From: Myxococcales bacterium
Lineage (GTDB): Bacteria > Myxococcota_A > UBA9160 > UBA4427
Length of the DNA: 64,000 nucleotides
Assembly (NCBI GenBank): GCA_012960035.1
Contig: DUBZ01000124.1
Location: 144,591-208,590, forward strand
Direction of reading: 5' to 3'
Shown here: one piece after another, positions 17,734 through 26,919 of the stretch
How the letters are laid out: every line of letters begins with the position of its first letter
Numbering within the stretch: position 1 is the first letter of the stretch
Made by a program: the position numbers and the translations under genes
Notes under the pieces: model-generated
Seen by the model: the letters and a program-made list of their open reading frames with translations, nothing else
Told to the model about the DNA's origin: nothing
Database searches by the model: none

Positions 17734-19032
17734 TTAGCTCAAAAACGCGCAGAGCACGTCGACCATCGGCTGGACGTCGCTTGCGCCCGCCATCTCTCTG
17801 CATGAATGCATCGAGAGCATGGGATTGCCGACGTCGATCGCCCGCACGCCAAGGCGCGCAGCCATAATGGGACCGATGGTTGAACCGCATCTGATGTCGC
17901 TGCGACTCACGAAGTACTGCGGCTCGATCCCCTTTTCCTGACACAGCGAAACGAACATGCCCGACGTCACGGCATCCGTCGCGTAAGACTGATTGCTGTT
18001 GACCTTGATCACCGGCCCTTTCCCAATCACCGGGCGGTGACTGGCCTCGTGCTTCTCGGCATAGTTCGGGTGAACCGCGTGGGCCATGTCGGCAGAAACC
18101 AAGATCGAGTTCGCGAGCGCGCGCTTGTGTCCTTGGGGCTCGCCGACGTTCACGCTCGCGGAAACGCGTTCGAGGGTGTCGGCCAAAATCGAACCCGCGG
18201 CCCCCGTCGCGCTGCGGCTCCCCACTTCTTCATGATCGTACAAAGCCACGACCCGAGTAAATTGCGGGAGGTTGTCGTCGTCGCTCAAAATCAATGCCTC
18301 GACCGCAGCGTGACACGACGCGAGGTTGTCGAGACGCGCCGCGTGAATGAATTCGCCGCGCGCACCGCTCACACTCGCGGGTTGGGTGTCGTAGGCCATG
18401 AGTTCGAACGCGAAAATCTCGTCTGAGCCCACATCGGCAATTTCCTGCGCGCGGAGTTCGGTCGCCACGAGTTCGCGCAATTTCGGACCCCCTTCGAGGC
18501 CGGACACCGGCACGAGGTGACGTTGCTCGTTGAGCTTCATGCCTTCGCTTCGAACTTCGGGCTGCAAGTGAATCGCAAGATTGGGGACGCGCAGCAGGGG
18601 ACGCGCGAAATCGAGAAGAACAACGCGAGGGCCGTCCGGACCGGGAATCGTGATGCGCCCCGCGAGCGAAAGGTCGCGGTCAAGCCAGGTCGGGAGAAGC
18701 ACGCCGCCATAAACTTCAACGGCAAGCTGGTTGTAACCGTGAGCCGTCACGTCGGACACCGGCTTCACCCGCAGGTTCGGCGAGTCGGTGTGCGCGCCAA
18801 TGATCCGGTAACCACCCTTGGCCGGCATCGCCTCGCCGACGTGAAAGGCAATGACGCTGCCTTCGCCGCGCACGATGTACGCCTTGCTTCCCGGCGCGAG
18901 TTCCCAAACGTCCACTTCGTTGATGCGGGTGTAGTCGGCGGCGCGAAGTCTTCGCTCCGCTTCGCTCACCGCGTGGTAGGGCGACGGGGATCGGTCAATA
19001 AACGCAAGCAAATCGGCTACGAGATCTTTCAT
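17734..19032 (-). CDS. apeB: M18 family aspartyl aminopeptidase
   Basis: A cytoplasmic two-zinc aminopeptidase that removes N-terminal acidic residues. All M18 motifs are present in order: GAHTDSPNLRVKP (about 78-90, first zinc ligands), LFFI-like HAARLDNLASCHAAVEAL (about 229-246, bridging Asp), DHEEVGSRSATG (catalytic Glu and zinc Glu), SADMAHAVHPNY, and the C-terminal GNPMLSMHSCREM with the last His. Length 432 is normal. ATG start at 19032. It stands alone, convergent with the acyl-CoA dehydrogenase. Confidence 0.95.
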   Translation of the reverse strand: MKDLVADLLAFIDRSPSPYHAVSEAERRLRAADYTRINEVDVWELAPGSKAYIVRGEGSVIAFHVGEAMPAKGGYRIIGAHTDSPNLRVKPVSDVTAHGYNQLAVEVYGGVLLPTWLDRDLSLAGRITIPGPDGPRVVLLDFARPLLRVPNLAIHLQPEVRSEGMKLNEQRHLVPVSGLEGGPKLRELVATELRAQEIADVGSDEIFAFELMAYDTQPASVSGARGEFIHAARLDNLASCHAAVEALILSDDDNLPQFTRVVALYDHEEVGSRSATGAAGSILADTLERVSASVNVGEPQGHKRALANSILVSADMAHAVHPNYAEKHEASHRPVIGKGPVIKVNSNQSYATDAVTSGMFVSLCQEKGIEPQYFVSRSDIRCGSTIGPIMAARLGVRAIDVGNPMLSMHSCREMAGASDVQPMVDVLCAFLS

Positions 19033-19265
19033 GCAGGTAGCATAGCTAGGAGTCTGCGCGGCAGAAGGCGCACGCGCCCAAACGCGGATCCAATGCCGCT
19101 GGCTGCGTTGCGAAAGCTAGCTGTAGCCAGCTAGAGCGGTGCTTTCGCGCCTTGCCATCGACATTGTCTCCACATCGGGTCACGCACACCTTCCACCGCG
19201 CAGACTCCTAGGCTTGATTCAAGCTGCGCGCGCTTGGGCAATCTTCGGGCGCTACGCTCGCGCCC

Positions 19266-20072
19266 ATGACGACACTTCTGGTCACAAACGACGACGGAGT
19301 CACTTCCCCCGCACTGGTCCCCCTGATCGACGCACTGAGCGCACTGCCCGAAGTTTCTCGCGTAAACGCTCTCGTCCCCGACCGCGAGCGCAGTTGGATT
19401 TCAAAATCCATAAGTCGGTTTGAAGACATCACCATTGCCGAGCGTGTCGCCGAAACGGGCGCCCCCAAGATCATGACGGCATCCGGGACACCCGCCGACT
19501 GCACCAACCTCGGTGTGCACCGGGTGTTCGATCAAAAACCGGACCTCGTCGTTTCGGGGATCAACATCGGTCTCAACCACGGTCTCGCATTTTTGATGAG
19601 CAGCGGCACGGTCGGCGCCGCGTTGGAAGGCGTGGTTGCCGGCCTGCCCGCGGTCGCGTTTTCTGTGGGTGTTCAAGGTGGCCACGGAACTTGGGTCGAG
19701 CACGCGCTTTCGGATGCAGGCGCGGATATTTGGAAAAACGCGGCAACCGTCGCGGCCGACATCGTGTCGACGGTGCTCGCGCACGGACTCCCGGGAGACA
19801 TCGACCTACTGAACGTGAATTTCCCGGCGGACGTAACCCTCGACACGCCGCGACTCGTCACCGAAGTTGCGCGGGTTGGATACGACGGCTTGTTTTCGTC
19901 GCAAGACGGCGAACGCTATGTCTTCAAATACGAGGGGCTCAAGGAACGCCAGCCCATTCGCGTCCCGACAGATCACGAAGTCTTGCACGACGGAAAGGTT
20001 TCGATCACGCCGCTTCGCCTGCCCCATGCGACTGCGATCGACGCGAAGCTAAGCGCGGCACTCGTCGGTTAA
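19266..20072 (+). CDS. surE: SurE, 5'/3'-nucleotidase
   Basis: A metal-dependent survival phosphatase acting on nucleoside monophosphates and possibly polyphosphate. The N-terminus LLVTNDDGVTSPAL carries the metal-binding Asp-Asp pair. It is followed by VPDRERSWIS, the motif SGTPADC and VVSGINIGLNHG with the conserved Asn, then SSGTVGAALEG. Length 268 is typical. The start ATG directly follows a GC-rich stretch without a strong Shine-Dalgarno. The usual neighbours pcm, nlpD and rpoS are absent. Confidence 0.95.
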   Translation: MTTLLVTNDDGVTSPALVPLIDALSALPEVSRVNALVPDRERSWISKSISRFEDITIAERVAETGAPKIMTASGTPADCTNLGVHRVFDQKPDLVVSGINIGLNHGLAFLMSSGTVGAALEGVVAGLPAVAFSVGVQGGHGTWVEHALSDAGADIWKNAATVAADIVSTVLAHGLPGDIDLLNVNFPADVTLDTPRLVTEVARVGYDGLFSSQDGERYVFKYEGLKERQPIRVPTDHEVLHDGKVSITPLRLPHATAIDAKLSAALVG

Positions 20073-20103
20073 GCGGGCTGGGCAAAGCGCGTTCGAGTCG
20101 CGC

Positions 20104-20469
20104 TTAGAACTTCAGCTCCAACATCATGAACGATCGACGTTTGCCAGGGCTCTGCACCTTCACGATCATGTCTTCCTTCATGACTTCAACCTCGTGTCGA
20201 AAACTCAGTAACTTAATGTTGTGATAGCGGGCACGAAGGGGTGTGAGGCCGAGCCCCGTTTGCTCGTCCGCAACCATCCGTTGGCCAGCGTCGCGCGTAA
20301 CAGCATCTTTCGCATTTGAATTTTCGTAGGACGTAAGAGAGATGAGTTCCGCAGGCAATTTCTTGGGCGCATCCGCAGCGGCACTCAAGGCGAACCCCAA
20401 GCCGAGCGCGACTGCAGTCGTCGCAAAAAAGGTGGCTCCAAATTTCGAATGTTTCGTGCGGGTACTCAT
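20104..20469 (-). CDS. Small exported hypothetical protein
   Basis: A 121-residue protein of no family I recognise. An N-terminal signal peptide (basic MSTRTKHSK, then FGATFFATTAVALGLGFALSA, cleavage likely after SAAA-DA) predicts export to the periplasm. The mature part is small and charged with no Cys and ends in SFMMLELKF. ATG at 20469 is chosen because GGAG lies 9 bp upstream; it gives a proper signal peptide, unlike upstream ATGs. It is convergent with surE, 31 bp apart. Confidence 0.6.
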   Translation of the reverse strand: MSTRTKHSKFGATFFATTAVALGLGFALSAAADAPKKLPAELISLTSYENSNAKDAVTRDAGQRMVADEQTGLGLTPLRARYHNIKLLSFRHEVEVMKEDMIVKVQSPGKRRSFMMLELKF

Positions 20470-20732
20470 GATGAGCAGCTCCGATTTTCCCATCCCACCC
20501 CCCAGCACAACATTGTCTGGGCAACGTTCCGGACCAATTCAATGCAACAATTGGACCGTGTACCGATTGGCCCATGAACGGCTGCCTGGTCGATTTAGAA
20601 GGGTTGTGGTGGCCCCAAGAGAATTCAATTGCCCATCATGGACACAAAATTCCGCTCGACAGGAAGCAAACTACCCACGCTGCGGTGGGTGCGAGCCGGC
20701 AACACGTACGCGACTCGGGCTCGAACTTCCGC

Positions 20733-20784
20733 CTAGGTGTCTGCGCGGCAGAAGGCGCGCACCCCCTGCCGTGCAGACACCTAG
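20733..20784 (-). terminator. 12-bp perfect inverted repeat at the Nudix gene stop
   Basis: ctaggtgtctgc (20733-20744) and gcagacacctag (20773-20784) pair perfectly around a 28-nt loop. The right arm includes the TAG stop of the Nudix gene (20781-20783). Its inner sequence tgcgcggcagaaggcgc recurs at 19053-19070 upstream of apeB, so it belongs to a small dispersed family. Confidence 0.6.
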
Positions 20785-21344
20785 CTTTGCGTCAGCAGCG
20801 CTCGGGCTTTGCGGTGCATTCGCACGATGCTCTCGTCTGCTGCGATCGAAGGAATCTCTTCGACGGGAAACCAGCGGAGATCATTTGATTCCGAACTCAT
20901 GACCAGAGGCTGGCCCGGTTCTGCGACGAGTAAGTATCGAATGTCGTGGTGCTCGTGTGCGGGATCATTTCTGTGCGGTGGGATCTCGTGGACGTCGACA
21001 TCGAAAGGAAGCTCGCTGGCATTCGATTTCACAACGCGAAAGTTCTGCATCCCCGACTCTTCCCGGGCTTCGCGCAAAGAGACGTCCAAAACCTTTGTCT
21101 CGCCGTCGGCATGACCGCCGAGTTGAAGCCACAGACCAAGCTTTCGATGATGGGTAAGCAAGACTTGGGAATGGTCGTGGGACACGATCCAACTCGACGC
21201 GGTGATGTGTCCCGGCAGACAATCCCGCTCGAAGCAATTTGCATGTCCATCGACCAAGCCGCGAATGCGATCCACACAATCGATCTCGTCTGGATGGTGT
21301 TCACGATACCCTTCGAGAAGTTTGCGCAGAGGATCGCGATGCAT
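20781..21344 (-). CDS. Nudix hydrolase
   Basis: A 187-residue phosphohydrolase for nucleoside diphosphate-linked compounds. The Nudix box GGHADGETKVLDVSL followed by REAREESGM fits G-x5-E-x7-R-E-U-x-E-E-x-G-U exactly, about residues 75-97. The flanking WLQLGGH and the His-rich EIPPHRNDPAHEHHDIRYL are seen in a subgroup with acidic substrates; the actual substrate is unknown. ATG at 21344 or an in-frame GTG three codons upstream (21353) could start it; GAG lies 10 bp before the ATG. It points away from glnE. Confidence 0.85.
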   Translation of the reverse strand: MHRDPLRKLLEGYREHHPDEIDCVDRIRGLVDGHANCFERDCLPGHITASSWIVSHDHSQVLLTHHRKLGLWLQLGGHADGETKVLDVSLREAREESGMQNFRVVKSNASELPFDVDVHEIPPHRNDPAHEHHDIRYLLVAEPGQPLVMSSESNDLRWFPVEEIPSIAADESIVRMHRKARALLTQS

Positions 21345-21403
21345 GACGGCCACTCTACGAAACGCCCCGGTGAAATGCTCACTTGTCGCAATTCCGCTCT
21401 GCC

Positions 21404-21474
21404 AGCAGGCTGCGGAAGAAGTCCGGACCGAGCCATGCGCATGGGGACGGGAGTGGGTTCTTCCGCAGCCTGCT
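21404..21474. repeat. 17-bp perfect inverted repeat between Nudix and glnE
   Basis: agcaggctgcggaagaa (21404-21420) and ttcttccgcagcctgct (21458-21474) are exact complements. A further 12-bp palindrome, ccatgcgcatgg (21433-21444), sits in the loop. The whole 71-bp unit can fold into a long rod and looks like a REP/MITE-type element. It lies in the shared upstream region of two divergent genes, 11 bp before the glnE start. Confidence 0.8.
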
Positions 21475-21485
21475 AGCGTGCGCTC

Positions 21486-24440
21486 GTGGATGAGGGTGTG
21501 ACCGACTCACGAACGTACGCCGTGCAGCTCGAAGCTCAGGACACCTCTGTTGATCCGAGCAGCGGGTGGCTCGCACAGCTCACGGCGAAACTCGATTCCG
21601 CCCCACTTCCCGCCAACGCGCGCAGGCTCGCGGGCAAGGTGCTCGACGAAGCGCTGCCAAACCAGTTGATTCCTCGCGCAGCCGCGGACCCTGCAAAGCT
21701 GAGCACCGTTCTTTATGCGCTTTGCGGCGTGGCGCCCTTCTTCGCAAACATCCTTGCCCGCCACCCCGAGCATCTCATCGCGCTGCTCGACGACGACCTC
21801 ACTGTCCCTCGTTCCCCGGAAGATCTTCGCAGCCAACTCGAACAATCGATGGGAGACGTGCGCGAGTCCGACGACGCCGAGAGGCTTCGCGTTTTCAAGT
21901 ACCGAGAACTCGCGCGCATCACGGTGCGAGACTGTTCAGACCATCTCGTCCCCCTGCCTCGCAGCGCCGAAACCCTTCGCGAGCTGAGCGAGCTCGCCGA
22001 CGTCCTCCTCGAACGCGCCCTTCTGCTCGCCGAAGCACGCATCGCAACCCAACTCGAGCCGCCCGCCTACGTCGATGACGAAGGAACAACCCGGCCGCTG
22101 CGCTTCTGCGTCCTCGGTCTCGGGAAGCTTGGCGCCGGCGAACTCAACTATTCTTCCGACGTCGACCTCGTTTATGTCTGCGACGCCCTGCCGACCGGCG
22201 CCGACGCGCGTGGTTCCTCGCCCATGATCTACTTCGACAAGCTCGCGCAAGAGTTCGGGAGCATTGTCGCCGCGAGCCTTCAAGAAGGGTTTCTCTACCG
22301 CGTCGACCTCGACCTGCGGCCCAACGGCACACAGGGTGCGCTGGTCGTCACCGAGTCCGCATTAATTTCGTATTACGAATCGTGGGCGCTCACGTGGGAA
22401 AAGGCCGCGTTCATGAAAGCCCGACCGGTGGCGGGGAGCCTCGACCTTGGCTGGCATGCGATCGTCGCGGCAGCACCCGCGATCTACAACGCCACGATGA
22501 ACTACCGCATGGCAGACGGCATTCACTCCCTCAAAGAAAAGATCCGCAGCGCACGCGGGGGCGACGCCGACAGCTTCGACGTGAAGATCGACGCCGGCGG
22601 CATTCGCGACGTCGAGTTCATTGCCCAAGCACTCCAGCTTCTCCACGCCGGGCGGATCCCGCAGCTGCGCGACCGATCGACCCAAGGCGCGCTGCGAAAC
22701 CTCGAAGCTGTCGGCCTACTCGAATCTGAGACCGCGGCCGAACTTCACGAGACCTACTTGTTCTTGCGCCGCATCGAAAACCGGCTGCAGATGGAAGGAG
22801 AGCGTCAGATTCACCGGCTTCCGAAGTCTGCCGACGGGCTCGCGCGGTTGGCACGGGCCATGGGCTACCTCGAGGAAGACGGCGCCACGCGACTTCAAGC
22901 CGATATTGCGAGCAGACGGAAATTCTTGGGCAGCCTCGCGACCGATTCACTCGGCAAGGGCAATCAAGAGCGCATCAAGGAAATCGTCGAACGTGCGGTG
23001 CCCAAGTTGTTTCAGTTTGGGATGACGAACACGCTGCTCCATCAACTCATCGAGCGTTTCGCTCAGGCGTTCGACGACTGCGGCGACGCGGACCGCGCAC
23101 TCAACAACCTCGACCGTTCGATTCGAGGGGCCGGAAATCGCCGCAACTACTTTGAGCTCCTGCTCGATCGTCCCGAGATCGTGCCGCGACTCGCCGCTCT
23201 ATACTCGGCTTCAAACTTTCTCTCGGACTACCTGGCTCGCTATCCGCGCTTGATCGAATCGCTATTCCGCGACCCCAACACGCTTCTCTACAGCGACGCC
23301 CAGCTGCGCGCGGATCACGACCGGGTCCTCGCAGAACGCTCAGACGACGGCGAGGCGCCTGACCTTGAATTACGCCTCGATGCTCTCCGTTCCTTCCACC
23401 ACTTGCATGTGTTGAACGTTGGCTTGCTCGACCTCGCAAAGAAGTCATCCCGTGCCGAGAGCGAAGGCGCGCTGACCAACATCGCAGAAATTTGCATCGA
23501 AAACGCCCTCGAAATCAGCCGTGATGAACTCGCCGCGCGCAAGACCGAGGGATCGGCGACCGCGCCGCCCGGAAAATTTCTTGTTGTGGGGATGGGAAAG
23601 CTTGCGAGTCGAGAACTCACTTACGGCAGCGATGTCGATTTAATCTTCATCTACAACCCCGCCAGCGAGAAAGGCGGCGAAGCGATGGCGCAAGATTACT
23701 TTGTAAGACTGGCCCAGCGTTTCATTTCGGCGCTGCAGACACCCACCCGATTGGGCTTTTGTTACGAAGTAGACGCGCGACTTCGCCCGAGTGGCAACCA
23801 AGGCGTGCTGGTGTGTTCAATGGCGTCCTATCGCCGCTACCACGCCGACACCGCGGCAACGTGGGAACGACAAGCGTTGCTGCGCTCGCGTCCGGTTGCG
23901 GGCGATGCGTCTCTCGCCGACGAATTCGAAACCCTGCGACTAGAAATTCTAACTGCGCCAAACCCCGAAAGCCTTGCTGGGGAAATTCATCATGTTCGTT
24001 CGCGGATGGAAGAGGAACTGGCCAAAGAAACAGCGCGCCATTTCGACTACAAGACGGGTCGCGGAGGTGTGCTCGACGTCGAATGCGCGGTGCAGTACTT
24101 GCAGCTCTTACACGGAAGCGAGCACACAGAAATCCTCGAGTCCGCGCCGATCGACAGCCAGCGCATCAAACTCGCGGAACTCGGACTCATCAATGCAGAC
24201 TGCGCACGCATATTGAAAGACGGATGGAGTTTCTTGCAAGAACTCGGCAGCCGCTTACGCATTGTCGAAAATCGCTCGATCTCGAGCCTCGACGTCGACA
24301 AGGGCGACCTCGACACCCTCGCACGTCATCTCGGTTACAACGACGACGGCGAAGGAACGACGAGCCGCGCTCTGCAGAAAGACTACGGCGAAGTCACCGA
24401 GAGCATACGCAGCGTCTATCTCGAAGTGATGGGGATATGA
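21486..24440 (+). CDS. glnE: GlnE, bifunctional glutamine synthetase adenylyltransferase/adenylyl-removing enzyme
   Basis: Controls glutamine synthetase by adding or removing AMP, in response to PII and glutamine. The 984 residues contain the expected two nucleotidyltransferase domains. The N-terminal (removase) domain has GLGKLGAGELNYSSDVDL at about 209-226; the C-terminal (adenylylating) domain has GMGKLASRELTYGSDVDL at about 702-719. Each carries the paired Asp metal ligands, and the linker is helical. The GTG at 21486 starts it; another GTG four codons later is possible. A 17-bp inverted repeat lies just upstream. Its PII partner is probably the glnK product encoded at 41750. Confidence 0.97.
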   Translation: MDEGVTDSRTYAVQLEAQDTSVDPSSGWLAQLTAKLDSAPLPANARRLAGKVLDEALPNQLIPRAAADPAKLSTVLYALCGVAPFFANILARHPEHLIALLDDDLTVPRSPEDLRSQLEQSMGDVRESDDAERLRVFKYRELARITVRDCSDHLVPLPRSAETLRELSELADVLLERALLLAEARIATQLEPPAYVDDEGTTRPLRFCVLGLGKLGAGELNYSSDVDLVYVCDALPTGADARGSSPMIYFDKLAQEFGSIVAASLQEGFLYRVDLDLRPNGTQGALVVTESALISYYESWALTWEKAAFMKARPVAGSLDLGWHAIVAAAPAIYNATMNYRMADGIHSLKEKIRSARGGDADSFDVKIDAGGIRDVEFIAQALQLLHAGRIPQLRDRSTQGALRNLEAVGLLESETAAELHETYLFLRRIENRLQMEGERQIHRLPKSADGLARLARAMGYLEEDGATRLQADIASRRKFLGSLATDSLGKGNQERIKEIVERAVPKLFQFGMTNTLLHQLIERFAQAFDDCGDADRALNNLDRSIRGAGNRRNYFELLLDRPEIVPRLAALYSASNFLSDYLARYPRLIESLFRDPNTLLYSDAQLRADHDRVLAERSDDGEAPDLELRLDALRSFHHLHVLNVGLLDLAKKSSRAESEGALTNIAEICIENALEISRDELAARKTEGSATAPPGKFLVVGMGKLASRELTYGSDVDLIFIYNPASEKGGEAMAQDYFVRLAQRFISALQTPTRLGFCYEVDARLRPSGNQGVLVCSMASYRRYHADTAATWERQALLRSRPVAGDASLADEFETLRLEILTAPNPESLAGEIHHVRSRMEEELAKETARHFDYKTGRGGVLDVECAVQYLQLLHGSEHTEILESAPIDSQRIKLAELGLINADCARILKDGWSFLQELGSRLRIVENRSISSLDVDKGDLDTLARHLGYNDDGEGTTSRALQKDYGEVTESIRSVYLEVMGI

Positions 24441-24465
24441 ATTTGGCAGCCGACCACGTAAGCGC

Positions 24466-25824
24466 TCACGACTTGCGCGGCTCTCGCATGGTGACGAACT
24501 CTTCAGCCGACGTCGGGTGGATGCCGATCGTCGAATCGAATTGCGCCTTGGTCGCCCCGCACTTCATCGCAACCGCGAAGCCCTGAACCATTTCGCCAGC
24601 GTCCGGCCCAACCATGTGTAACCCCACGACGCGATCGGTTTTGCGATCCACGATGAGCTTCATGTACGTACGCTCTTCTCCATTGGTCAGCGTGTGCTTG
24701 AGCGCACGAAACGTTGAGTCGTAGACATCGATCTCGGCGTAGGTCTCTCGGGCCTCGGCTTCGGTCAAACCCACCGAAGCCACCGGAGGCTGACTGAAAA
24801 CCGCCGCGGGCACGTCGCGATGAACGGGCTTCATCGGCGTGTCGTTGTAAAGGGTGTTCGCGAAGCAACTGCCCTCGTGCAGTGCCACGGGCGTCAAATT
24901 GATGCGGTCAGTCAAGTCGCCGATCGCGTAAATGCTCGGCACCTTGGTGCGCGAATATTCGTCGACCGGAACCGCGCCCTTGGCGTTCGTTTCGATGCCC
25001 ACGTTTTCGAGACCTAGATTGTCGGTAAGTGGAGCGCGACCGGTGGCGTAGAGCACTTGGTCAACGTCCAAGGTCGACCCGTCGGTCAACGTCGCGCGCA
25101 GACCGTCCGCCGTCTTTTCGATTTCCGTCACATTGGTGTCGAAGCGAAGATCGACGCCGTGCTTGCGAATTTCGCCCGCGAGGTGAGCGCGCACATCGTC
25201 ATCGAAGCCGCGCAAGAACAACGGCCCTCGGTAGACCTGCACCACGTCACTCCCGAGCCCGTTGAAGATCCCCGCGAATTCCACTGCGATGTAGCCGCCG
25301 CCGACGATCAAGACGCGGCGCGGTTGCTCTTCTAGAAAGAAGACTTCGTTGGAAGAAATTGCGTGCTCAATGCCGGGCAACTCGGGAAGCTTTGGCCATC
25401 CACCGGTCGCGAGCAAAATCGTATCTGCGGTGTACTGCTTGCCCGCGACTTCGACCGTATGGGGATCGATGATCTTCCCGTGACCTTCAATGTGAGCGGC
25501 GCCCGCCCCAGAAAGAAGGCCATCGTAGACACCATTCAAGCGTTCAATTTCGCGGTTCTTGTTTTCGATCAATGCCGACCAGTCAAACTCCTCGACAGCG
25601 ACCTTCCAGCCAAAACCTTTTGCGGCGTCGCGGAAGTCTTCCGCGTAGTGCGACGCATAGACGAGAAGCTTTTTCGGGATGCACCCAACGTTTACACAGG
25701 TGCCGCCTAGGTATCGTTCTTCGGCGACTCCAACTCGCGCTCCAAAGTTTCCCGAAAAACGGGCAGCGCGTACGCCTCCAGAACCTGCACCGATTACAAA
25801 AAGATCGAAATCACGTTCCGCCAC
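24466..25824 (-). CDS. gor: Glutathione-disulfide reductase
   Basis: An FAD-dependent NADPH enzyme that regenerates glutathione. The 452-residue protein has the FAD fold (DLFVIGAGSGGVRAARF), the redox-active disulfide motif GGTCVNVGCIPKK (Cys43 and Cys48), the NAD(P) fold VLIVGGGYIAVEFAG, the FAD motif ATGRAPLTDNLGL, YAIGDLTDRINLTPVA and the C-terminal interface GIHPTSAEEF with the catalytic His. These fit glutathione reductase better than dihydrolipoamide or mercuric reductase. It is convergent with glnE (25 bp between stops). Confidence 0.93.
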   Translation of the reverse strand: MAERDFDLFVIGAGSGGVRAARFSGNFGARVGVAEERYLGGTCVNVGCIPKKLLVYASHYAEDFRDAAKGFGWKVAVEEFDWSALIENKNREIERLNGVYDGLLSGAGAAHIEGHGKIIDPHTVEVAGKQYTADTILLATGGWPKLPELPGIEHAISSNEVFFLEEQPRRVLIVGGGYIAVEFAGIFNGLGSDVVQVYRGPLFLRGFDDDVRAHLAGEIRKHGVDLRFDTNVTEIEKTADGLRATLTDGSTLDVDQVLYATGRAPLTDNLGLENVGIETNAKGAVPVDEYSRTKVPSIYAIGDLTDRINLTPVALHEGSCFANTLYNDTPMKPVHRDVPAAVFSQPPVASVGLTEAEARETYAEIDVYDSTFRALKHTLTNGEERTYMKLIVDRKTDRVVGLHMVGPDAGEMVQGFAVAMKCGATKAQFDSTIGIHPTSAEEFVTMREPRKS

Positions 25825-25987
25825 TTGGCTCTCCTGGTTGTCTTACGAGGTCGAGTCGCGAGCCGGCTCTGCGCTCGCTTTGACACAGGCCCGTTGCGAA
25901 CCTGGGAGCCGCACCATAGCCGTCTCTTGCACCGCGACACAAAAAACGCAGCACCCGGGTCGGGGATCCTCTATCTCTTGTGCCGCC

Positions 25988-26893
25988 ATGGCAGCCATAT
26001 CGACAAAGCAAGCACGTATCCCCGCACTCGTCGTTTCGGGATTCCTCGGCTCGGGCAAGACCAGCCTGGTCTCGCATCTCCTTACAGAAGCCCAGCGGCT
26101 CGGGTTGCGCATCGCGGTGGTTTCGAACGAACTCGGCGAACTCGGCGTCGACCGGGCACTCCTCGGGGGCGGCGGTGAAGCGTTTATCGAGATTGAAGGC
26201 GGTTGTGTTTGCTGCGAACTTTCCGATGACTTGATCAACACGCTGCAAACCTTGCACGATCAGGTCAACCCAGACCGAATCGTGATCGAGACTTCGGGCG
26301 TCGCGCTTCCGTTCGACACCCAACTGAACTTCTGGCGCGAACCTGTTTCTGCTTGGATCGGAGACGACATGGCGGTGGTGGTCGTAAACGCCGAACAACT
26401 CCTCGAAGGTCGCGATCTCGAGGGGACTTTCCAAGATCAAGTTTCTTCGGCGGATTTACTGGTGCTCAACAAGATCGACTTGATAGACGAGTCGAAGTTG
26501 AAAGAGGTCGAAGCAAGACTGCGAGAGATCGAACCCGAAGCGCCGCTCGTGCGGAGCGTGCGCGGGCAAGTCGAACCCAACTTGTTGTTCCCGCCGGACG
26601 CCATGACGGTCGACCGCAGCGGAACGGCCCCTACATCCCTGCCCCACACCCACGAAGCCTTCAGCACCACGGTCTGGGATGTACCAGAGGGTATGCCGGA
26701 AGCGCAGATCGAAGCCGAACTCGACGACCCGAGCCTGCTCCGCGCCAAGGGGTTCGTCGTGACGGAAAACGGGTGCCGACTCATTCAACTCGTCGGACGA
26801 CGGATCGAATGGAACGACGCAGAACCCGCGCCTGACCCGCGCCAAATAGGTCGTGTGATTTTGATCCGACGCACAAGCGAAGACGCACACTGA
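25988..26893 (+). CDS. CobW/P47K family GTPase (G3E metallochaperone)
   Basis: A 301-residue GTP-dependent metallochaperone. It has the Walker A motif GFLGSGKT (about 16-23), the metal-binding C-x-C-C motif GGCVCCEL (about 72-79), switch region VIETSGVALP, and the guanine specificity motif NKIDL (about 161-165). The C-terminal domain is short and weakly conserved. Which metal it serves (Zn or Co are usual) cannot be read from sequence; the presence of a B12-dependent reductase makes cobalt delivery possible but unproven. ATG at 25988 is the first start matching family N-termini. It is divergent from gor. Confidence 0.85.
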   Translation: MAAISTKQARIPALVVSGFLGSGKTSLVSHLLTEAQRLGLRIAVVSNELGELGVDRALLGGGGEAFIEIEGGCVCCELSDDLINTLQTLHDQVNPDRIVIETSGVALPFDTQLNFWREPVSAWIGDDMAVVVVNAEQLLEGRDLEGTFQDQVSSADLLVLNKIDLIDESKLKEVEARLREIEPEAPLVRSVRGQVEPNLLFPPDAMTVDRSGTAPTSLPHTHEAFSTTVWDVPEGMPEAQIEAELDDPSLLRAKGFVVTENGCRLIQLVGRRIEWNDAEPAPDPRQIGRVILIRRTSEDAH

Positions 26894-26919
26894 TGAGAAG
26901 CGCGGCTGCGCGTAGGGTC

